From: Granulosicoccus sp045110515
GTDB taxonomy: Bacteria; Pseudomonadota; Gammaproteobacteria; Granulosicoccales; Granulosicoccaceae
Length of the DNA: 64,000 nt
Direction: 5' to 3'
Assembly (NCBI GenBank): GCA_045110515.1
Contig: JBGCGD010000002.1
Span: 1-64,000, forward strand
The translations under genes and the position numbers were made by a program. The notes under the pieces were generated by a model that ran no database searches, was not told the DNA's origin, and was given only the letters and a program-made list of their open reading frames with translations. Every line of letters starts with the position of its first letter. Within the stretch, counting starts at the first letter, position 1. Below are positions 54,531 through 64,000 of the stretch, in pieces.

Positions 54531-56560
54531 CTTAGCTCCAACACATCGTCCTGTTTACATAGCTTTCGTATCAACGAGACATCGAAGTTGGATCTGCCTT
54601 TATTCTCACGTTGTGCAGGATTGCGCAGCAAACAGGCTATCGAGAAATCATCAGCATGCGGCTCGATTGGTGACAGATATTCAGTTTTAGAAAAATCACG
54701 ATCGCACATTTTTGCGGCGGGTTTAAGCCGTTTTGGCACGCTGGCATTTTGCGCTTGATGCAAAGCCTTTTGAGCTTGCTTTAGCAATTCATCACATGAA
54801 TCAGTGCTCTTATCAGCGCAAGCAAAACCCACTGATAGGTTCAACAATACGGAATGACCGTAGATATCGAAGTTCTTACCCGTGCTGTCGAGAATGGACT
54901 TAATAGTGTTGGCCACCACAGCAGGCGATTGAGAATTTAGCAAGCCAACGGCAAACTGCTTGCCGTTCAATCTACCGCAGATCGTATCATTACCCAGGCT
55001 GGACCGTAGTTTTTTAGACACCTGCCGGAGGGCTTCGTCGCCAACACCCTGGCCTAGTGTGTCGTTTACTTCTTTAAGCCCGTCGATGTTCGCCACAAGC
55101 AACGACAGCTTTGAACGCTGATTCCGACGATTCAAATTAAGTTGTATCTGACCTAAAAACTCGGCGCGATTCATCAGCCCGGTTAAGGCATCAAGCGTGG
55201 ACGCTTTCTTTAGACGCTCTCTGGATTCATACACGCTAGATACATCCTGGCAAACAAACAAATAACCCGTGGTGTGATTGAGCTCATTCACAACAGCGGA
55301 GGCATGAACGGCTAACCAGGTGATGGCTGCGCGCGGTTTCTTTATCCGCCAAACACTTGAGTAAGGTTCACCCTTCGCTTGCATCGACCCTAACGACAAC
55401 CAGACATCCATTAAATCTTCTTCGTAGATAGCCTGCGTCCACCCCATACCCTCTGACGCCTTAGGACTCAAGCCACTTAACTGAGACCACGCCGTGTTAG
55501 CGTTTTCGCACTGCCAGTTGGCATCCAATTCAACAACACCTATTGAACCTGTGTTCACTACATTGGCAATGCTTGTTTGCCCTAGAAGGCTACGCCGGAT
55601 TGCACTGGGGTGACTGAAGACAAATGTTACTGATATCTGACCATCCACGACAGAGTAATACGCACTAGTGGCCACCGATTTCACATCACCGGATTCATCC
55701 AAGACTGTAACCGATCGATGATTCAATCTAAGTTTTTCGGTCTTGTTGCGCAGATACTGAGACTGGCTTAGTCGCTCAAGCGTAGGCATAAAATACTTAG
55801 GCGATAAGTAACGACTGAGCTCTTCGCCAACAGCCTGCCTAGACTTACATGAAAGCAAGGTGGCGGCAGCCGGATTCAACGACTGAATTTGCCCATCGAT
55901 GTTCACCGTCACGATGGCATGCCTGGATTCGAAAGCAAGCTGCTTTAACGCGACATCACTTAACCCGTTATCGTTTAGTGGGCTCACTGCTCGTTGCATA
56001 TTAACTCGCTCTAGTCGGCGCTTGGCAACAACGCTCGCAAGCTGATGCAATCGACTTAAGCGTTCATCAGTTAGCTTGCCCGACAATGATACCTTGGGAT
56101 TAATAACCAATAACATGGGACACGGAAGCATGCCTACATCAACTGGGATCATCACAAAGTGACTGACTAAAGAACAGTTGTCTTTAATGCGCACTGGCAA
56201 TCCGAATTCGTTAACGCTACCTTGTTTGATAACGCCTAATCGCATAACTTGTTGCGCGACTGAATTTGCATGGCGACTTTTCAGCGGATTTTTAGTAGAA
56301 CGATAACCCTTTTCGTGAACACACAACGCAGCGGCTTCTAAGGTAACAAATTGCTCTGGATAATCGCCTATTGCTCCGGGACTTAATAACATTGATAAGT
56401 CGCCACCTGATATTTTCAACGCATGCATCATTAACATGTCGAGCTGGCGTCGCTCTAGCTTTGCGTTAGCCTCAACTTCTTCGGCATGGTGTTTCTCATT
56501 GGCCGACAGCTGAACTGCTGTTGTTTTACCGCTTTCCACGTCTCTATAAAACCTATGCAT
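54527..56560 (-). CDS. PAS-PAS protein with degenerate GGDEF domain
   Basis: A 677-residue cytoplasmic sensor. An N-terminal region (1-195) is not assigned; PAS folds lie at about 205-310 and 330-440; a GGDEF-type domain spans about 450-610, beginning TLDALTGLMNRAEF. Its active loop reads GRLNGKQFAVGL, so GGDEF is replaced by NGKQF (532-536), losing the catalytic residues. It is probably not a cyclase and may bind GTP or act through its PAS domains. It ends in an 80-residue tail of unclear role. Confidence 0.85.
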   Translation of the reverse strand: MHRFYRDVESGKTTAVQLSANEKHHAEEVEANAKLERRQLDMLMMHALKISGGDLSMLLSPGAIGDYPEQFVTLEAAALCVHEKGYRSTKNPLKSRHANSVAQQVMRLGVIKQGSVNEFGLPVRIKDNCSLVSHFVMIPVDVGMLPCPMLLVINPKVSLSGKLTDERLSRLHQLASVVAKRRLERVNMQRAVSPLNDNGLSDVALKQLAFESRHAIVTVNIDGQIQSLNPAAATLLSCKSRQAVGEELSRYLSPKYFMPTLERLSQSQYLRNKTEKLRLNHRSVTVLDESGDVKSVATSAYYSVVDGQISVTFVFSHPSAIRRSLLGQTSIANVVNTGSIGVVELDANWQCENANTAWSQLSGLSPKASEGMGWTQAIYEEDLMDVWLSLGSMQAKGEPYSSVWRIKKPRAAITWLAVHASAVVNELNHTTGYLFVCQDVSSVYESRERLKKASTLDALTGLMNRAEFLGQIQLNLNRRNQRSKLSLLVANIDGLKEVNDTLGQGVGDEALRQVSKKLRSSLGNDTICGRLNGKQFAVGLLNSQSPAVVANTIKSILDSTGKNFDIYGHSVLLNLSVGFACADKSTDSCDELLKQAQKALHQAQNASVPKRLKPAAKMCDRDFSKTEYLSPIEPHADDFSIACLLRNPAQRENKGRSNFDVSLIRKLCKQDDVLELS

Positions 56561-56723
56561 TCCATTGATCCACGCATCCCTTATTGCGCGTTATCATCAA
56601 AGCATAGACCATAGAATTTCAGGTACAACAACAGTTTGAGTTACGATACAAAATTACCGATCATGAACGCAAATCAACGTGTATTAAGCACTAAACGCGT
56701 GTAGTCGATGGGCAAAATTAAAC

Positions 56724-58823
56724 CTATACACCACCGTAATCTTTTTTATCCTCACCTATCCATCGCCTAACCAAAGCTTGTACTTTCGGCGAATTTTCTT
56801 CAAGCAAACGATCTGCTATGTCACTGACATCATCAAGTAGATCATCATCGCGACCCAACTGGGCTATTTTAAATTCAGCCAAACCGGTTTGCCGTGTGCC
56901 TAGAACCTCACCGGCACCCCGAAGAGATAAGTCTTTTTCAGCGATGGCAAAGCCGTCATTGGTTTCTCGCATAATCCCTAAGCGTTCTTTACCGTTATTA
57001 GACAACGGCGCTTGAAACATTAATATGCAGCTACTTTGCGCACTACCTCGGCCGACTCGCCCTCGCAACTGATGTAGTTGCGAGAGCCCTAAACGTTCGG
57101 CGTTCTCAATGATCATCAACGAGGCATTAGGCACATCAACACCGACCTCTATCACCGTAGTTGCAATTAGTAAGTCTATCTCTTTGGCCTTAAACGATTG
57201 CATGATCGCTTCCTTATCACGCGGCTTAAGACGCCCGTGTACCAGTCCCACTTTATGTCTTGGCAGCATTTCCTGAAGTGTTGCATAAGCGTCCTCAGCA
57301 GCTTCAGCCTGTAACGACTCTGACTCCTCAATCAACGTGCATACCCAATACACTTGCCGACCTTCTTCAATAGCCGTACCTACTCGCTCTATGATCTCCC
57401 CCCTCCTTGAGTTATCGATAGCCACCGTTGTCACAGGCTTTCTGCCCGGAGGTAGCTCATCGATAATAGAGACGTCCAGATCTGCATACGCGGTCATCGC
57501 CAAGGTTCTGGGAATAGGTGTGGCGGTCATGATTAACTGATGAGGCAAAGTATTTTTATCCGCACCTTTGTTTCTCAAGGCCATACGCTGATGAACCCCA
57601 AAACGATGCTGCTCATCGATTATGGCCAGCCCCAGGTTCTCAAACTCCACATCCTTTTGAAACAACGCATGGGTTCCCACCACGATCCGCTCGCGTCCCA
57701 TAGCGACAGCCTCAATAGCCGATCGTCGTTGGGCCGTTCGAAGTTTGCCGGTCAACCACCCAACGTTAATACCCAGCGGTTCAAACCATTCTGAAAAATT
57801 AAGCATGTGCTGCTCGGCTAAAATTTCAGTGGGTGCCATCATCGCAACCTGATACCCGCTTTCCACCGCTTGAGCGGCAGCCAATGCCGCCACAACGGTC
57901 TTGCCTGAGCCCACATCTCCTTGCACAAGCCTGAGCATCGGTTCAGGAGTACCCATGTCATTGACGATATCCAGGAGCACTCGATCCTGTGCCCCGGTTA
58001 AGGAGAATTGTAAAGATGCCCGCAATGAGCGCATCAGCTCACCAGCAGGGCGAATCAGGGGAGCATGTTGTTGCTGCGCATTCACTCGTAACAATCGCAA
58101 CCCTAGCCGGTGCGCGACCAATTCCTCTAACGCAAGTCGTCTATGTGCCGGATGAATCCCCTCCATCAGAGCTAGTACATCGGCATTCGGTGGCGGTCTA
58201 TGAACAATGCGCAGCGCCGTTTCCAAGTCAGGAAGCTGTGTTTGACGTGTTGCCTCAGGTGGAAGTAGATCAACCAGTGCTGATGCATCAAGCGCCGCCA
58301 GAGCCTGATCACTCAAACGCCGCAGGGTGGTCTGCTGCACCCCTTCGGTTGTCGGATAAAACGGCGTTAATGTGTTGTCCAGGCCCTGGGCCGGATCAGT
58401 ACCGTCTGAGAGCACACGATATTCGGGATGGACCATTTCCAGCATGCCCGGGCCGCGACGAACTTCGCCAAAACAGCGCACCTGACGTCCGCGTTCAAAC
58501 TGTTGAACCTGCTGTTGATTGAAATGAAAGAAGCGTAACGTTAAGGAACCGGTGCCATCGTTCACCCTAACCAACAAAGAACGACGCTGCCGGATCACGA
58601 CATTGGAGATAAGCACTTCAGCAAAGATCACGGCTTCCTGCCCGGGTACCAATCGACCTATCTGTGACAGACGGGTTCTGTCTTGATACCTAAACGGCAA
58701 GTGAAATAACACATCTTGCAAGGTATACACACCAATGGCTGCCAATTTGGCAGCCATGGCAGCACCCACCCCTTTGAGTGTTTCTACTGATGTGGCATCA
58801 AGGTTTTGGGGCGTTTTAGTCAC
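56724..58823 (-). CDS. recG: ATP-dependent DNA helicase RecG
   Basis: A 699-residue SF2 helicase. It has the OB-type wedge domain, helicase motif I GDVGSGKT, motif II IIDEQHRFG, motif III MTATPIPRTL and the TRG-type C-terminal region. It reverses stalled forks and branch-migrates Holliday junctions. GTG start; overlaps ridA by 8 nt. The order spoT-ridA-recG is conserved in many gammaproteobacteria. Confidence 0.95.
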   Translation of the reverse strand: MTKTPQNLDATSVETLKGVGAAMAAKLAAIGVYTLQDVLFHLPFRYQDRTRLSQIGRLVPGQEAVIFAEVLISNVVIRQRRSLLVRVNDGTGSLTLRFFHFNQQQVQQFERGRQVRCFGEVRRGPGMLEMVHPEYRVLSDGTDPAQGLDNTLTPFYPTTEGVQQTTLRRLSDQALAALDASALVDLLPPEATRQTQLPDLETALRIVHRPPPNADVLALMEGIHPAHRRLALEELVAHRLGLRLLRVNAQQQHAPLIRPAGELMRSLRASLQFSLTGAQDRVLLDIVNDMGTPEPMLRLVQGDVGSGKTVVAALAAAQAVESGYQVAMMAPTEILAEQHMLNFSEWFEPLGINVGWLTGKLRTAQRRSAIEAVAMGRERIVVGTHALFQKDVEFENLGLAIIDEQHRFGVHQRMALRNKGADKNTLPHQLIMTATPIPRTLAMTAYADLDVSIIDELPPGRKPVTTVAIDNSRRGEIIERVGTAIEEGRQVYWVCTLIEESESLQAEAAEDAYATLQEMLPRHKVGLVHGRLKPRDKEAIMQSFKAKEIDLLIATTVIEVGVDVPNASLMIIENAERLGLSQLHQLRGRVGRGSAQSSCILMFQAPLSNNGKERLGIMRETNDGFAIAEKDLSLRGAGEVLGTRQTGLAEFKIAQLGRDDDLLDDVSDIADRLLEENSPKVQALVRRWIGEDKKDYGGV

Positions 58824-59202
58824 CCAAGTACATTACGCCTTCCACTTCAACCGCAACATTCTTTGGCAATGAGGCAACACCGATTGCCGCACGCGCAGGA
58901 TAAGGCGTTGAGAAACGCTCTTCCATGATCTCATTCACCAACGGAAAATCAGCAAGATCAGTTAAAAAGACCGTTAGCTTCACCACCTTGTCAAAAGAGC
59001 CGCCGCTCGCTTGGCAAACGGCCTCAAGGTTATCGAAGACTTGAATAATCTGTGTTTTTACATCATCACTGACCAGCTCCATGGTTTCAGGAACTAGCGG
59101 AATAGCACCCGATAGGTAGACCGTATCGCCAGCTTTTACAGCTTGCGAGTATGCGCCGATAGCGCTGGGAGCCTTGTCAGTACTGAATACTTTACGCGAC
59201 AT
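58816..59202 (-). CDS. ridA: RidA enamine/imine deaminase
   Basis: A 128-residue trimeric RidA/YjgF protein with AIGAYSQAVKAGDTVYLSG, and the catalytic Arg in ARAAIGVASLPKNV. It hydrolyses reactive 2-aminoacrylate formed by PLP enzymes. It lies in the spoT-ridA-recG string and overlaps recG by 8 nt. Confidence 0.95.
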   Translation of the reverse strand: MSRKVFSTDKAPSAIGAYSQAVKAGDTVYLSGAIPLVPETMELVSDDVKTQIIQVFDNLEAVCQASGGSFDKVVKLTVFLTDLADFPLVNEIMEERFSTPYPARAAIGVASLPKNVAVEVEGVMYLGD

Positions 59203-59324
59203 CGCGGGATTCTCACAATCGTTTAGGTAGAGACAGCGAGTATATAGATTCGCAGATCAAATCAGAACCATCGTGTTACCTAACGCGCAGGGGCGCAAGG
59301 CTTATGGAGAAGTAAAAAGCCGTA

Positions 59325-61580
59325 TTAGCTTTCACGGCGCACACTGCGCACGACAGTCAGATTTCTGAGCCGTCGAACGATTCGGGCCAGTTGCAAGCGG
59401 CTCTCGACTGACAAGACAAACCGGATGCTGATGTCATCACTACGATTATTGAAATCCATGTTTTCAATATTGACATTCATGAGTGACATGGTTGAGGTCA
59501 CCCGGGCAAGCGCACCTGGCTGATGAACCAGATGGCACAGAATGACAACTTCAAACTGTTCAGCGATCTCCGGTGCCCAATCAACCGCTACCCACTCTTT
59601 GGGACGTCGACGGAACCGACGAACGTTACGGCACCCTGCACGGTGAACGGCAACACCTTTGCCCGGTGTAAAAAACCCTTGGACGTTGTCTCCCGGTATT
59701 GGGTGACAACATTGAGACATGTACAACGTGGGGCTTTCAGCCGATTCTATGAGAACCGGAGCAGTCTCCCTCATGGGTAATTCACCGGGGCCGACAGCAT
59801 CACCAGATTCCACGGCGATAAGTCTTTCAGCTATCTGACTCGGCAGATTCAACCCCAGACCAATATCTTCGTAAAGCTCCTCGACATCGCTGAATCGACG
59901 CTCAGCCAGCACATCGTGAATGACCTTTTCAGGGATCTTATCTAGAGATCGATCGTGCCGCCCTAAAGCCCTGCGCAGCAAGCGCTCACCAAACTGAATG
60001 GCCTGAGATTTATCTAATGCCCGCAAGTGCTGACGAATCGCGGTACGTGCTTTAGCCGTTACAACAGAATTCAGCCACATCGGGCTTGGAGCCTCCTGAT
60101 CGCCGGTAATAATTTCGACTATCTGACCGCTTTCGAGCGGCTCGTTGAGCGATGAGATGCGCCGATCTACTTTAGCGGCAACACATTTGTTACCCACTTC
60201 CGAATGCACGGCATAGGCGAAATCAACCGGCGTAGCCTTTCGCGGCAACTGAATTATTTTCCCCTTTGGCGTGAACACGTATATCTCGCCCGGGAATAAA
60301 TCGATTTTTACATTCTCAACAAATTCCAATGAGTCGGGGGCGGACTGCTGAATATCAGCCAGATTAGACAACCATCCTGGAGTGCGGCTATGAGCAGGGG
60401 TGTCGCTGTCTTCTTTGTATGCCCAGTGCGCCGCGATACCCGACTCGGCCAACTCGTCCATCGACTGTGTGCGAATCTGCACCTCTATGGGCATGCCATC
60501 GGTACCGTGGTTGAGCACGGTGTGTAGCGACTGGTAACCGTTTTGTTTAGGAACGGCAATGTAGTCCTTAAACCGAGAAAATATGGGTGTGTACAGGTGG
60601 TGAACCAATCCAAGAACCTGATAGCAATCTTCAACGGAGTCAACGACGACCCGTAAGGCCAGCATGTCAAAAACGCGCTGAAACGGCAGCTGCTTTTTCA
60701 ACATTTTGTTGTACAGGCTGTAGAGGTGTTTTTCCCTATGCGTGATTGTCGCCTGTATGCCCTTCTCGCTAAGTGCGGTCTCTATCCGTGCGGCCACCTT
60801 TTCGATGATGTGGTCTCGATTTCTGTGAGACTGCTGCACAGTCGCCTCTAAAATGCGACTACGCATCGGGTAACAAGCCCGAAAGCCGAGATCTTCTAGC
60901 TCGGTTTTAACCGCAAACATACCCAGTCTGGCCGCGATAGGCGAATAAACTTCCAATGTCTCTTTGCCAATGCGCCGTCGTTTGTCAGGGCGGAGCGAGC
61001 CAATGGTTCGCATGTTGTGGAGCCGATCAGCCAATTTGATCATGATGACGCGAATATCAGTCACCATGGCAAGCAACATTTTTCGGAAGCTCTCTGCCTG
61101 CGCTTCTTGTTTGGAACGAAACTTTAAGTGGTTAAGTTTACTGACACCATCAACAATGTGAGTCACACCCTCACCGAATGCCTCAACCATATCCTCACGA
61201 CTCACTGGCGTATCCTCGAGTACATCGTGAAGCAGCGCAGCCATGATGCTGTAATGGTCAAGCTTCATGGAAAACACAATAGAGGCGACCGCTATCGGGT
61301 GCGTAATGTAGGGTTCGCCCGAGCTTCGAGTCTGTGTCGCGTGCGCATCACGGGCCATGGTGTAGGCGCGCGATACTTCCGCTATTTGCTCAGTTGTAAA
61401 CCGGGAATTGAGTTGCTCAACCAGATTGGAATACGCAAGCCATTCCGGGCGGTTCGCCTTACTCGAGCCTGTCGGGTTAGTTTCTGGATCTAAAGGATCG
61501 ACGATCTCAGAATTAGCTGGGGTTGGCTGATTAACAGCCGCGTGATGTATAACACCCTGATCCTGGGATTTACTAATCAC
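59325..61580 (-). CDS. spoT: Bifunctional (p)ppGpp synthetase/hydrolase SpoT
   Basis: A 751-residue long RSH protein. The HD hydrolase domain keeps HDVLEDTPVSRED; the synthetase domain keeps RFKDYIAVPKQNGYQSLHT; TGS (IYVFTPKGKIIQLPR) and a C-terminal ACT domain follow. It balances ppGpp during starvation. GTG start; about 50 extra residues at the N-terminus compared with E. coli SpoT, so an internal start is possible. Downstream of rpoZ as expected. Confidence 0.95.
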   Translation of the reverse strand: MISKSQDQGVIHHAAVNQPTPANSEIVDPLDPETNPTGSSKANRPEWLAYSNLVEQLNSRFTTEQIAEVSRAYTMARDAHATQTRSSGEPYITHPIAVASIVFSMKLDHYSIMAALLHDVLEDTPVSREDMVEAFGEGVTHIVDGVSKLNHLKFRSKQEAQAESFRKMLLAMVTDIRVIMIKLADRLHNMRTIGSLRPDKRRRIGKETLEVYSPIAARLGMFAVKTELEDLGFRACYPMRSRILEATVQQSHRNRDHIIEKVAARIETALSEKGIQATITHREKHLYSLYNKMLKKQLPFQRVFDMLALRVVVDSVEDCYQVLGLVHHLYTPIFSRFKDYIAVPKQNGYQSLHTVLNHGTDGMPIEVQIRTQSMDELAESGIAAHWAYKEDSDTPAHSRTPGWLSNLADIQQSAPDSLEFVENVKIDLFPGEIYVFTPKGKIIQLPRKATPVDFAYAVHSEVGNKCVAAKVDRRISSLNEPLESGQIVEIITGDQEAPSPMWLNSVVTAKARTAIRQHLRALDKSQAIQFGERLLRRALGRHDRSLDKIPEKVIHDVLAERRFSDVEELYEDIGLGLNLPSQIAERLIAVESGDAVGPGELPMRETAPVLIESAESPTLYMSQCCHPIPGDNVQGFFTPGKGVAVHRAGCRNVRRFRRRPKEWVAVDWAPEIAEQFEVVILCHLVHQPGALARVTSTMSLMNVNIENMDFNNRSDDISIRFVLSVESRLQLARIVRRLRNLTVVRSVRRES

Positions 61581-61676
61581 TTCGTATTAACTGTGTTAAC
61601 GACAATTATACGGAAACTGACCGGTTCACCCATCGACGGGAAGAACCGGGCAGGTACTGAGCACAACCGAGGTACC

Positions 61677-61943
61677 CTAGAAGTCTTCGCGTAGCTGTTC
61701 TTTATTTTCATAAATAACCGGTTCTACAGGTGCCGGAGGTGGAGGCGCTTCTTGGAGAATATCTTCGCCTATCAGCCCGTCGGCAATTTCCCGTAATGCG
61801 ATAACCGTGGGTTTATCGTTGTCGTCAGGGAGCATAGGCTCTGCGCCCATGGAAATATTTCTTGCACGCTTGGCCGCGATCAATACGAGATCGAAACGGT
61901 TGTTAACCTGCGCCAAACTATCTTCTACTGTCACTCTAGCCAT
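61677..61943 (-). CDS. rpoZ: RNA polymerase omega subunit
   Basis: An 88-residue omega subunit with MARVTVEDSL, NRFDLVLIAAKRARNI and KPTVIALREIADG. It aids RNA polymerase assembly and ppGpp binding. Normal length and position between gmk and spoT. Confidence 0.96.
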   Translation of the reverse strand: MARVTVEDSLAQVNNRFDLVLIAAKRARNISMGAEPMLPDDNDKPTVIALREIADGLIGEDILQEAPPPPAPVEPVIYENKEQLREDF

Positions 61944-62063
61944 GAACGGGCATATTCCTGCGATTCACTGAACCCTATACTCTAGTGTGTTCTATACGCG
62001 AATGCCAGACCATAGATGACTTTATTGCCTTACTAACTGTGTAATTCTTGTGAATTTTGCTAA

Positions 62064-62687
62064 TTAGTCGTGTGTAAGGCTGGTGATGAGCCCCGCGTGC
62101 GTCAAAGCCTGCCTCGACTTTTGCACCCGATGACTGAGCACAACGGCCTTGAGTTCGCTCAGTGCTTCATCAAAATCATCGTTAATGATCAGATAATCGG
62201 CCTGATGATACTGCTGCATTTCCTGAACAGCCTCTGCAGTACGGGCGTCTATGACCTCATCAGAATCCTGCCCCCGTCCGCGAAGGCGTTCGATAAGCGT
62301 CGCACGCGAAGGTGGCAAGATAAAAATCGAGACAACATCTGAAAGCTTCTGCCTAACTTGCGCTGCGCCCTGCCAATCGATTTCCAAGATGACATCCTTA
62401 CCGTCACCCAGTGATTCATTCACCGCACCCATGCTGGTGCCGTAATAATTTCCAAACACTTGCGCATACTCAAGAAACTGATCGGAGTCGATCATCGACT
62501 CAAAGCTCTCCCGCGACACGAAATGGTAATCAGCACCATCTTGTTCAGCTGGTCGCTGCGGGCGTGTTGTATGAGACACAGCCACCGTCAAATCTTTCAA
62601 TTCCTTGATGCTTCTGCGAACCAGACTGGTCTTACCGGCTCCGGATGGCGCTGAAACGATAAACATCTGAGCGTGATTGTTCTGCAT
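62064..62687 (-). CDS. gmk: Guanylate kinase
   Basis: About 207 residues from ATG 62687 (AGG eight nt upstream). P-loop SAPSGAGKTS, SHTTRPQRPAEQDGADYHF and ILEIDWQGAAQVR are family features. It phosphorylates GMP to GDP. The open frame continues upstream to 62837 but those 50 residues overlap the divergent gene and do not belong to the family. Its product and SpoT link to GTP/ppGpp pools. Confidence 0.95.
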   Translation of the reverse strand: MQNNHAQMFIVSAPSGAGKTSLVRRSIKELKDLTVAVSHTTRPQRPAEQDGADYHFVSRESFESMIDSDQFLEYAQVFGNYYGTSMGAVNESLGDGKDVILEIDWQGAAQVRQKLSDVVSIFILPPSRATLIERLRGRGQDSDEVIDARTAEAVQEMQQYHQADYLIINDDFDEALSELKAVVLSHRVQKSRQALTHAGLITSLTHD

Positions 62688-62769
62688 ATAACCTGTATCG
62701 GATGACTCATTAAAAACTACACACACGTTAATATAGTTACAGAAACCCACTTCTAGGTCACCTTTTTCA

Positions 62770-63321
62770 ATGGTTTTAACACAATCTACCCAAATGGCAA
62801 TTGGTTCAGCTGCCCCGAATTTCGCATTAGCTGACACTCGCGACGGACAATCGGTGGCCTTATCTGACTACGCAGGCAAGCCGGTTCTTATCGTGTTCAT
62901 GTGCAACCATTGCCCCTATGTCGTCCATTTAGTGGACGCACTTGCAAACCTTGCGCACGAATTCGCCGAATCAGGCATTGCAACTGTAACCATCAGCTCT
63001 AACAACAGCGCAAGCTATCCACAAGACGGGCCGGATAGAATGGCCTCCTTAGCCCAACAAAAAGGCTTTCGCTTTCCTTACTGCTTTGATGAGACTCAAG
63101 AGGTTGCTAAAGCCTACGATGCTGTCTGCACACCAGACATATTCCTGTTCGATGCGAATCACGGTCTGTACTATCGCGGACAGTTCGACGATACACGTCC
63201 AGGCGCAGGCTTGGCGCATGGCGGTGATTTAAGGGCAGCGGGCTTAGCGCTATTAGCTGGCGAACCTGCACCTGACAATACTCACCCCAGCGTGGGCTGC
63301 AGTATCAAGTGGAAGAGCTAA
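62770..63321 (+). CDS. Thioredoxin-fold protein of the PRX_like1 group
   Basis: A 183-residue AhpC/TSA-like redoxin. Its start LTQSTQMAIGSAAPNFAL and FMCNHCPYVVHLVDAL match a bacterial family of thioredoxin-like proteins with a CNHC site. Likely a periplasmic or cytosolic thiol reductant; target unknown. It is divergent from gmk. Confidence 0.85.
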   Translation: MVLTQSTQMAIGSAAPNFALADTRDGQSVALSDYAGKPVLIVFMCNHCPYVVHLVDALANLAHEFAESGIATVTISSNNSASYPQDGPDRMASLAQQKGFRFPYCFDETQEVAKAYDAVCTPDIFLFDANHGLYYRGQFDDTRPGAGLAHGGDLRAAGLALLAGEPAPDNTHPSVGCSIKWKS

Positions 63322-64000
63322 CCACCCCGCTAGTCTCAGTCCTTCTTCCTGTTCGAACATGGCGAAGCACCACTGCTGAGGCTGTCAACAGCCTGCTCAA
63401 CCAGAGTCTACGCCAGACAGAAATACTGCTTATCGGTCATGACGATATTAATCTCATCGTAAAGCGGCTCCCTTCCGATCCGAGAATCAAAGGCATAGCT
63501 AGAGAAGGTCGCGGTATCGTCGCAGCGCTAAATACAGGCCTTAAAGAAGCTCGCGCGCCATTCATTGCACGCATGGACGATGATGATATCGCCTACCCCG
63601 ATCGTTTAGAAAAACAGCTTGCGTATTTGAAGACACACCCCGACGTTCAGCTGTGCGCCACGCGTGTTCGGTTTATCGATGAACACGGCGGAACCGCTGG
63701 CGTAAAGGCTGGCAACAAACGTTATGAACAATGGTTGAATAACTTACAGACAAACAGCGATATCGTTAATGCGTGTTTCACTGAGTGTCCCATGCCACAT
63801 CCGACATTAATGGCACACAAAGATGTCTGGAAAACACTGGGCGGTTATCGAGATTTCGACGGCCCGGAAGACTACGACTTGGTGTTGCGCGCAATGCTTG
63901 CCGGTGTCGGTATGGGAAAACCAACGCCGATACTGCAAAACTGGCGAGAACATACTGAACGACTAACGTATCGGGATTCACGCTACCGGCGAGAAGCATT
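63309..64000 (+). CDS. Partial family 2 glycosyltransferase
   Basis: Open to the window edge (230 codons seen). The N-terminus LVSVLLPVRTW and the sugar-nucleotide/metal motif ARMDDDDIAYPDRLEKQLAYL fit GT-A family 2; later GPEDYDLVLRAMLAG is the acceptor loop. Probably adds a sugar to LPS or another polysaccharide. The GTG start at 63309 overlaps the upstream stop by 13 nt and has a weak ribosome site, so the start is tentative. Confidence 0.85.
   Translation, partial: MEELTTPLVSVLLPVRTWRSTTAEAVNSLLNQSLRQTEILLIGHDDINLIVKRLPSDPRIKGIAREGRGIVAALNTGLKEARAPFIARMDDDDIAYPDRLEKQLAYLKTHPDVQLCATRVRFIDEHGGTAGVKAGNKRYEQWLNNLQTNSDIVNACFTECPMPHPTLMAHKDVWKTLGGYRDFDGPEDYDLVLRAMLAGVGMGKPTPILQNWREHTERLTYRDSRYRREA

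Noticed and set aside
62688..62837. N-terminal extension of guanylate kinase
   Set aside because: Overlaps the divergent redoxin gene and lacks family similarity.

Overview
This window looks like a contiguous chromosomal piece of a Gram-negative gammaproteobacterium, probably marine and aerobic. The evidence is the gene order gmk-rpoZ-spoT-ridA-recG, the coaBC-dut-algC-argB block next to radC, a type II secretion (T2SS) gspGHIJKLMN operon, and a GlyGly-CTERM/rhombosortase pair, all typical of that class. The genus cannot be told from the sequence alone. Base composition is roughly even and similar throughout. I saw no rRNA, tRNA, IS element, integrase, prophage or CRISPR array.

Layout. 1-1.8 kb: two tandem M35-type (deuterolysin-like) exoproteins, one a lipoprotein cut by the window edge, the other a secreted protease with a PPC domain and a GlyGly-CTERM tail. 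1.9-13.5 kb: mostly metabolic and housekeeping genes (MBL-fold hydrolase, proline-racemase-family enzyme, metY, CoA-binding protein, VTT membrane protein, flavin reductase, NUDIX, PatB/MalY lyase, EamA exporter, ybiT, gor). 13.5-22.3 kb: ubiA followed by a large predicted GTPase, then an outer-membrane protein, an AbrB-type membrane protein, a peroxiredoxin, a CobT-like VWA protein and a second large GTPase. 22.2-30 kb: comF and an envelope-rich stretch: tandem OmpA-domain proteins, a beta-helix lipoprotein, an orphan lipoprotein, and a three-gene operon (OmpA-like lipoprotein, type III-secretin-like N0/N1 protein without a barrel, GspC-like single-TM protein) that I consider the most unusual item here.

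30-44 kb: marC, radC, coaBC-dut-algC-argB, a secreted metallophosphoesterase with three C-terminal repeats, a secreted CotH-kinase-family protein with three FN3-like repeats, a DUF4124 protein, xthA, small membrane and NTF2-like proteins, and cysQ. 44-51 kb: gspN to gspG on the minus strand, followed divergently by rhombosortase (rrtA) and an ElaA-type acetyltransferase. 51-56.5 kb: EamA exporter, LDH2/MDH2-type imino acid reductase, SDR, and a PAS-PAS protein with a degenerate GGDEF domain. 56.7-64 kb: recG, ridA, spoT, rpoZ, gmk, then a divergent thioredoxin-fold protein and a truncated family 2 glycosyltransferase.

How they connect. The T2SS operon, the rhombosortase beside it and the GlyGly-CTERM protease at the start of the window form a plausible export-and-surface-processing route. 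The proline-racemase-family enzyme (3.1 kb) and the imino acid reductase (52 kb) could be the two steps of trans-3-hydroxy-L-proline use. The operon at 27.2-29.9 kb resembles parts of a secretion apparatus without its engine or pore.
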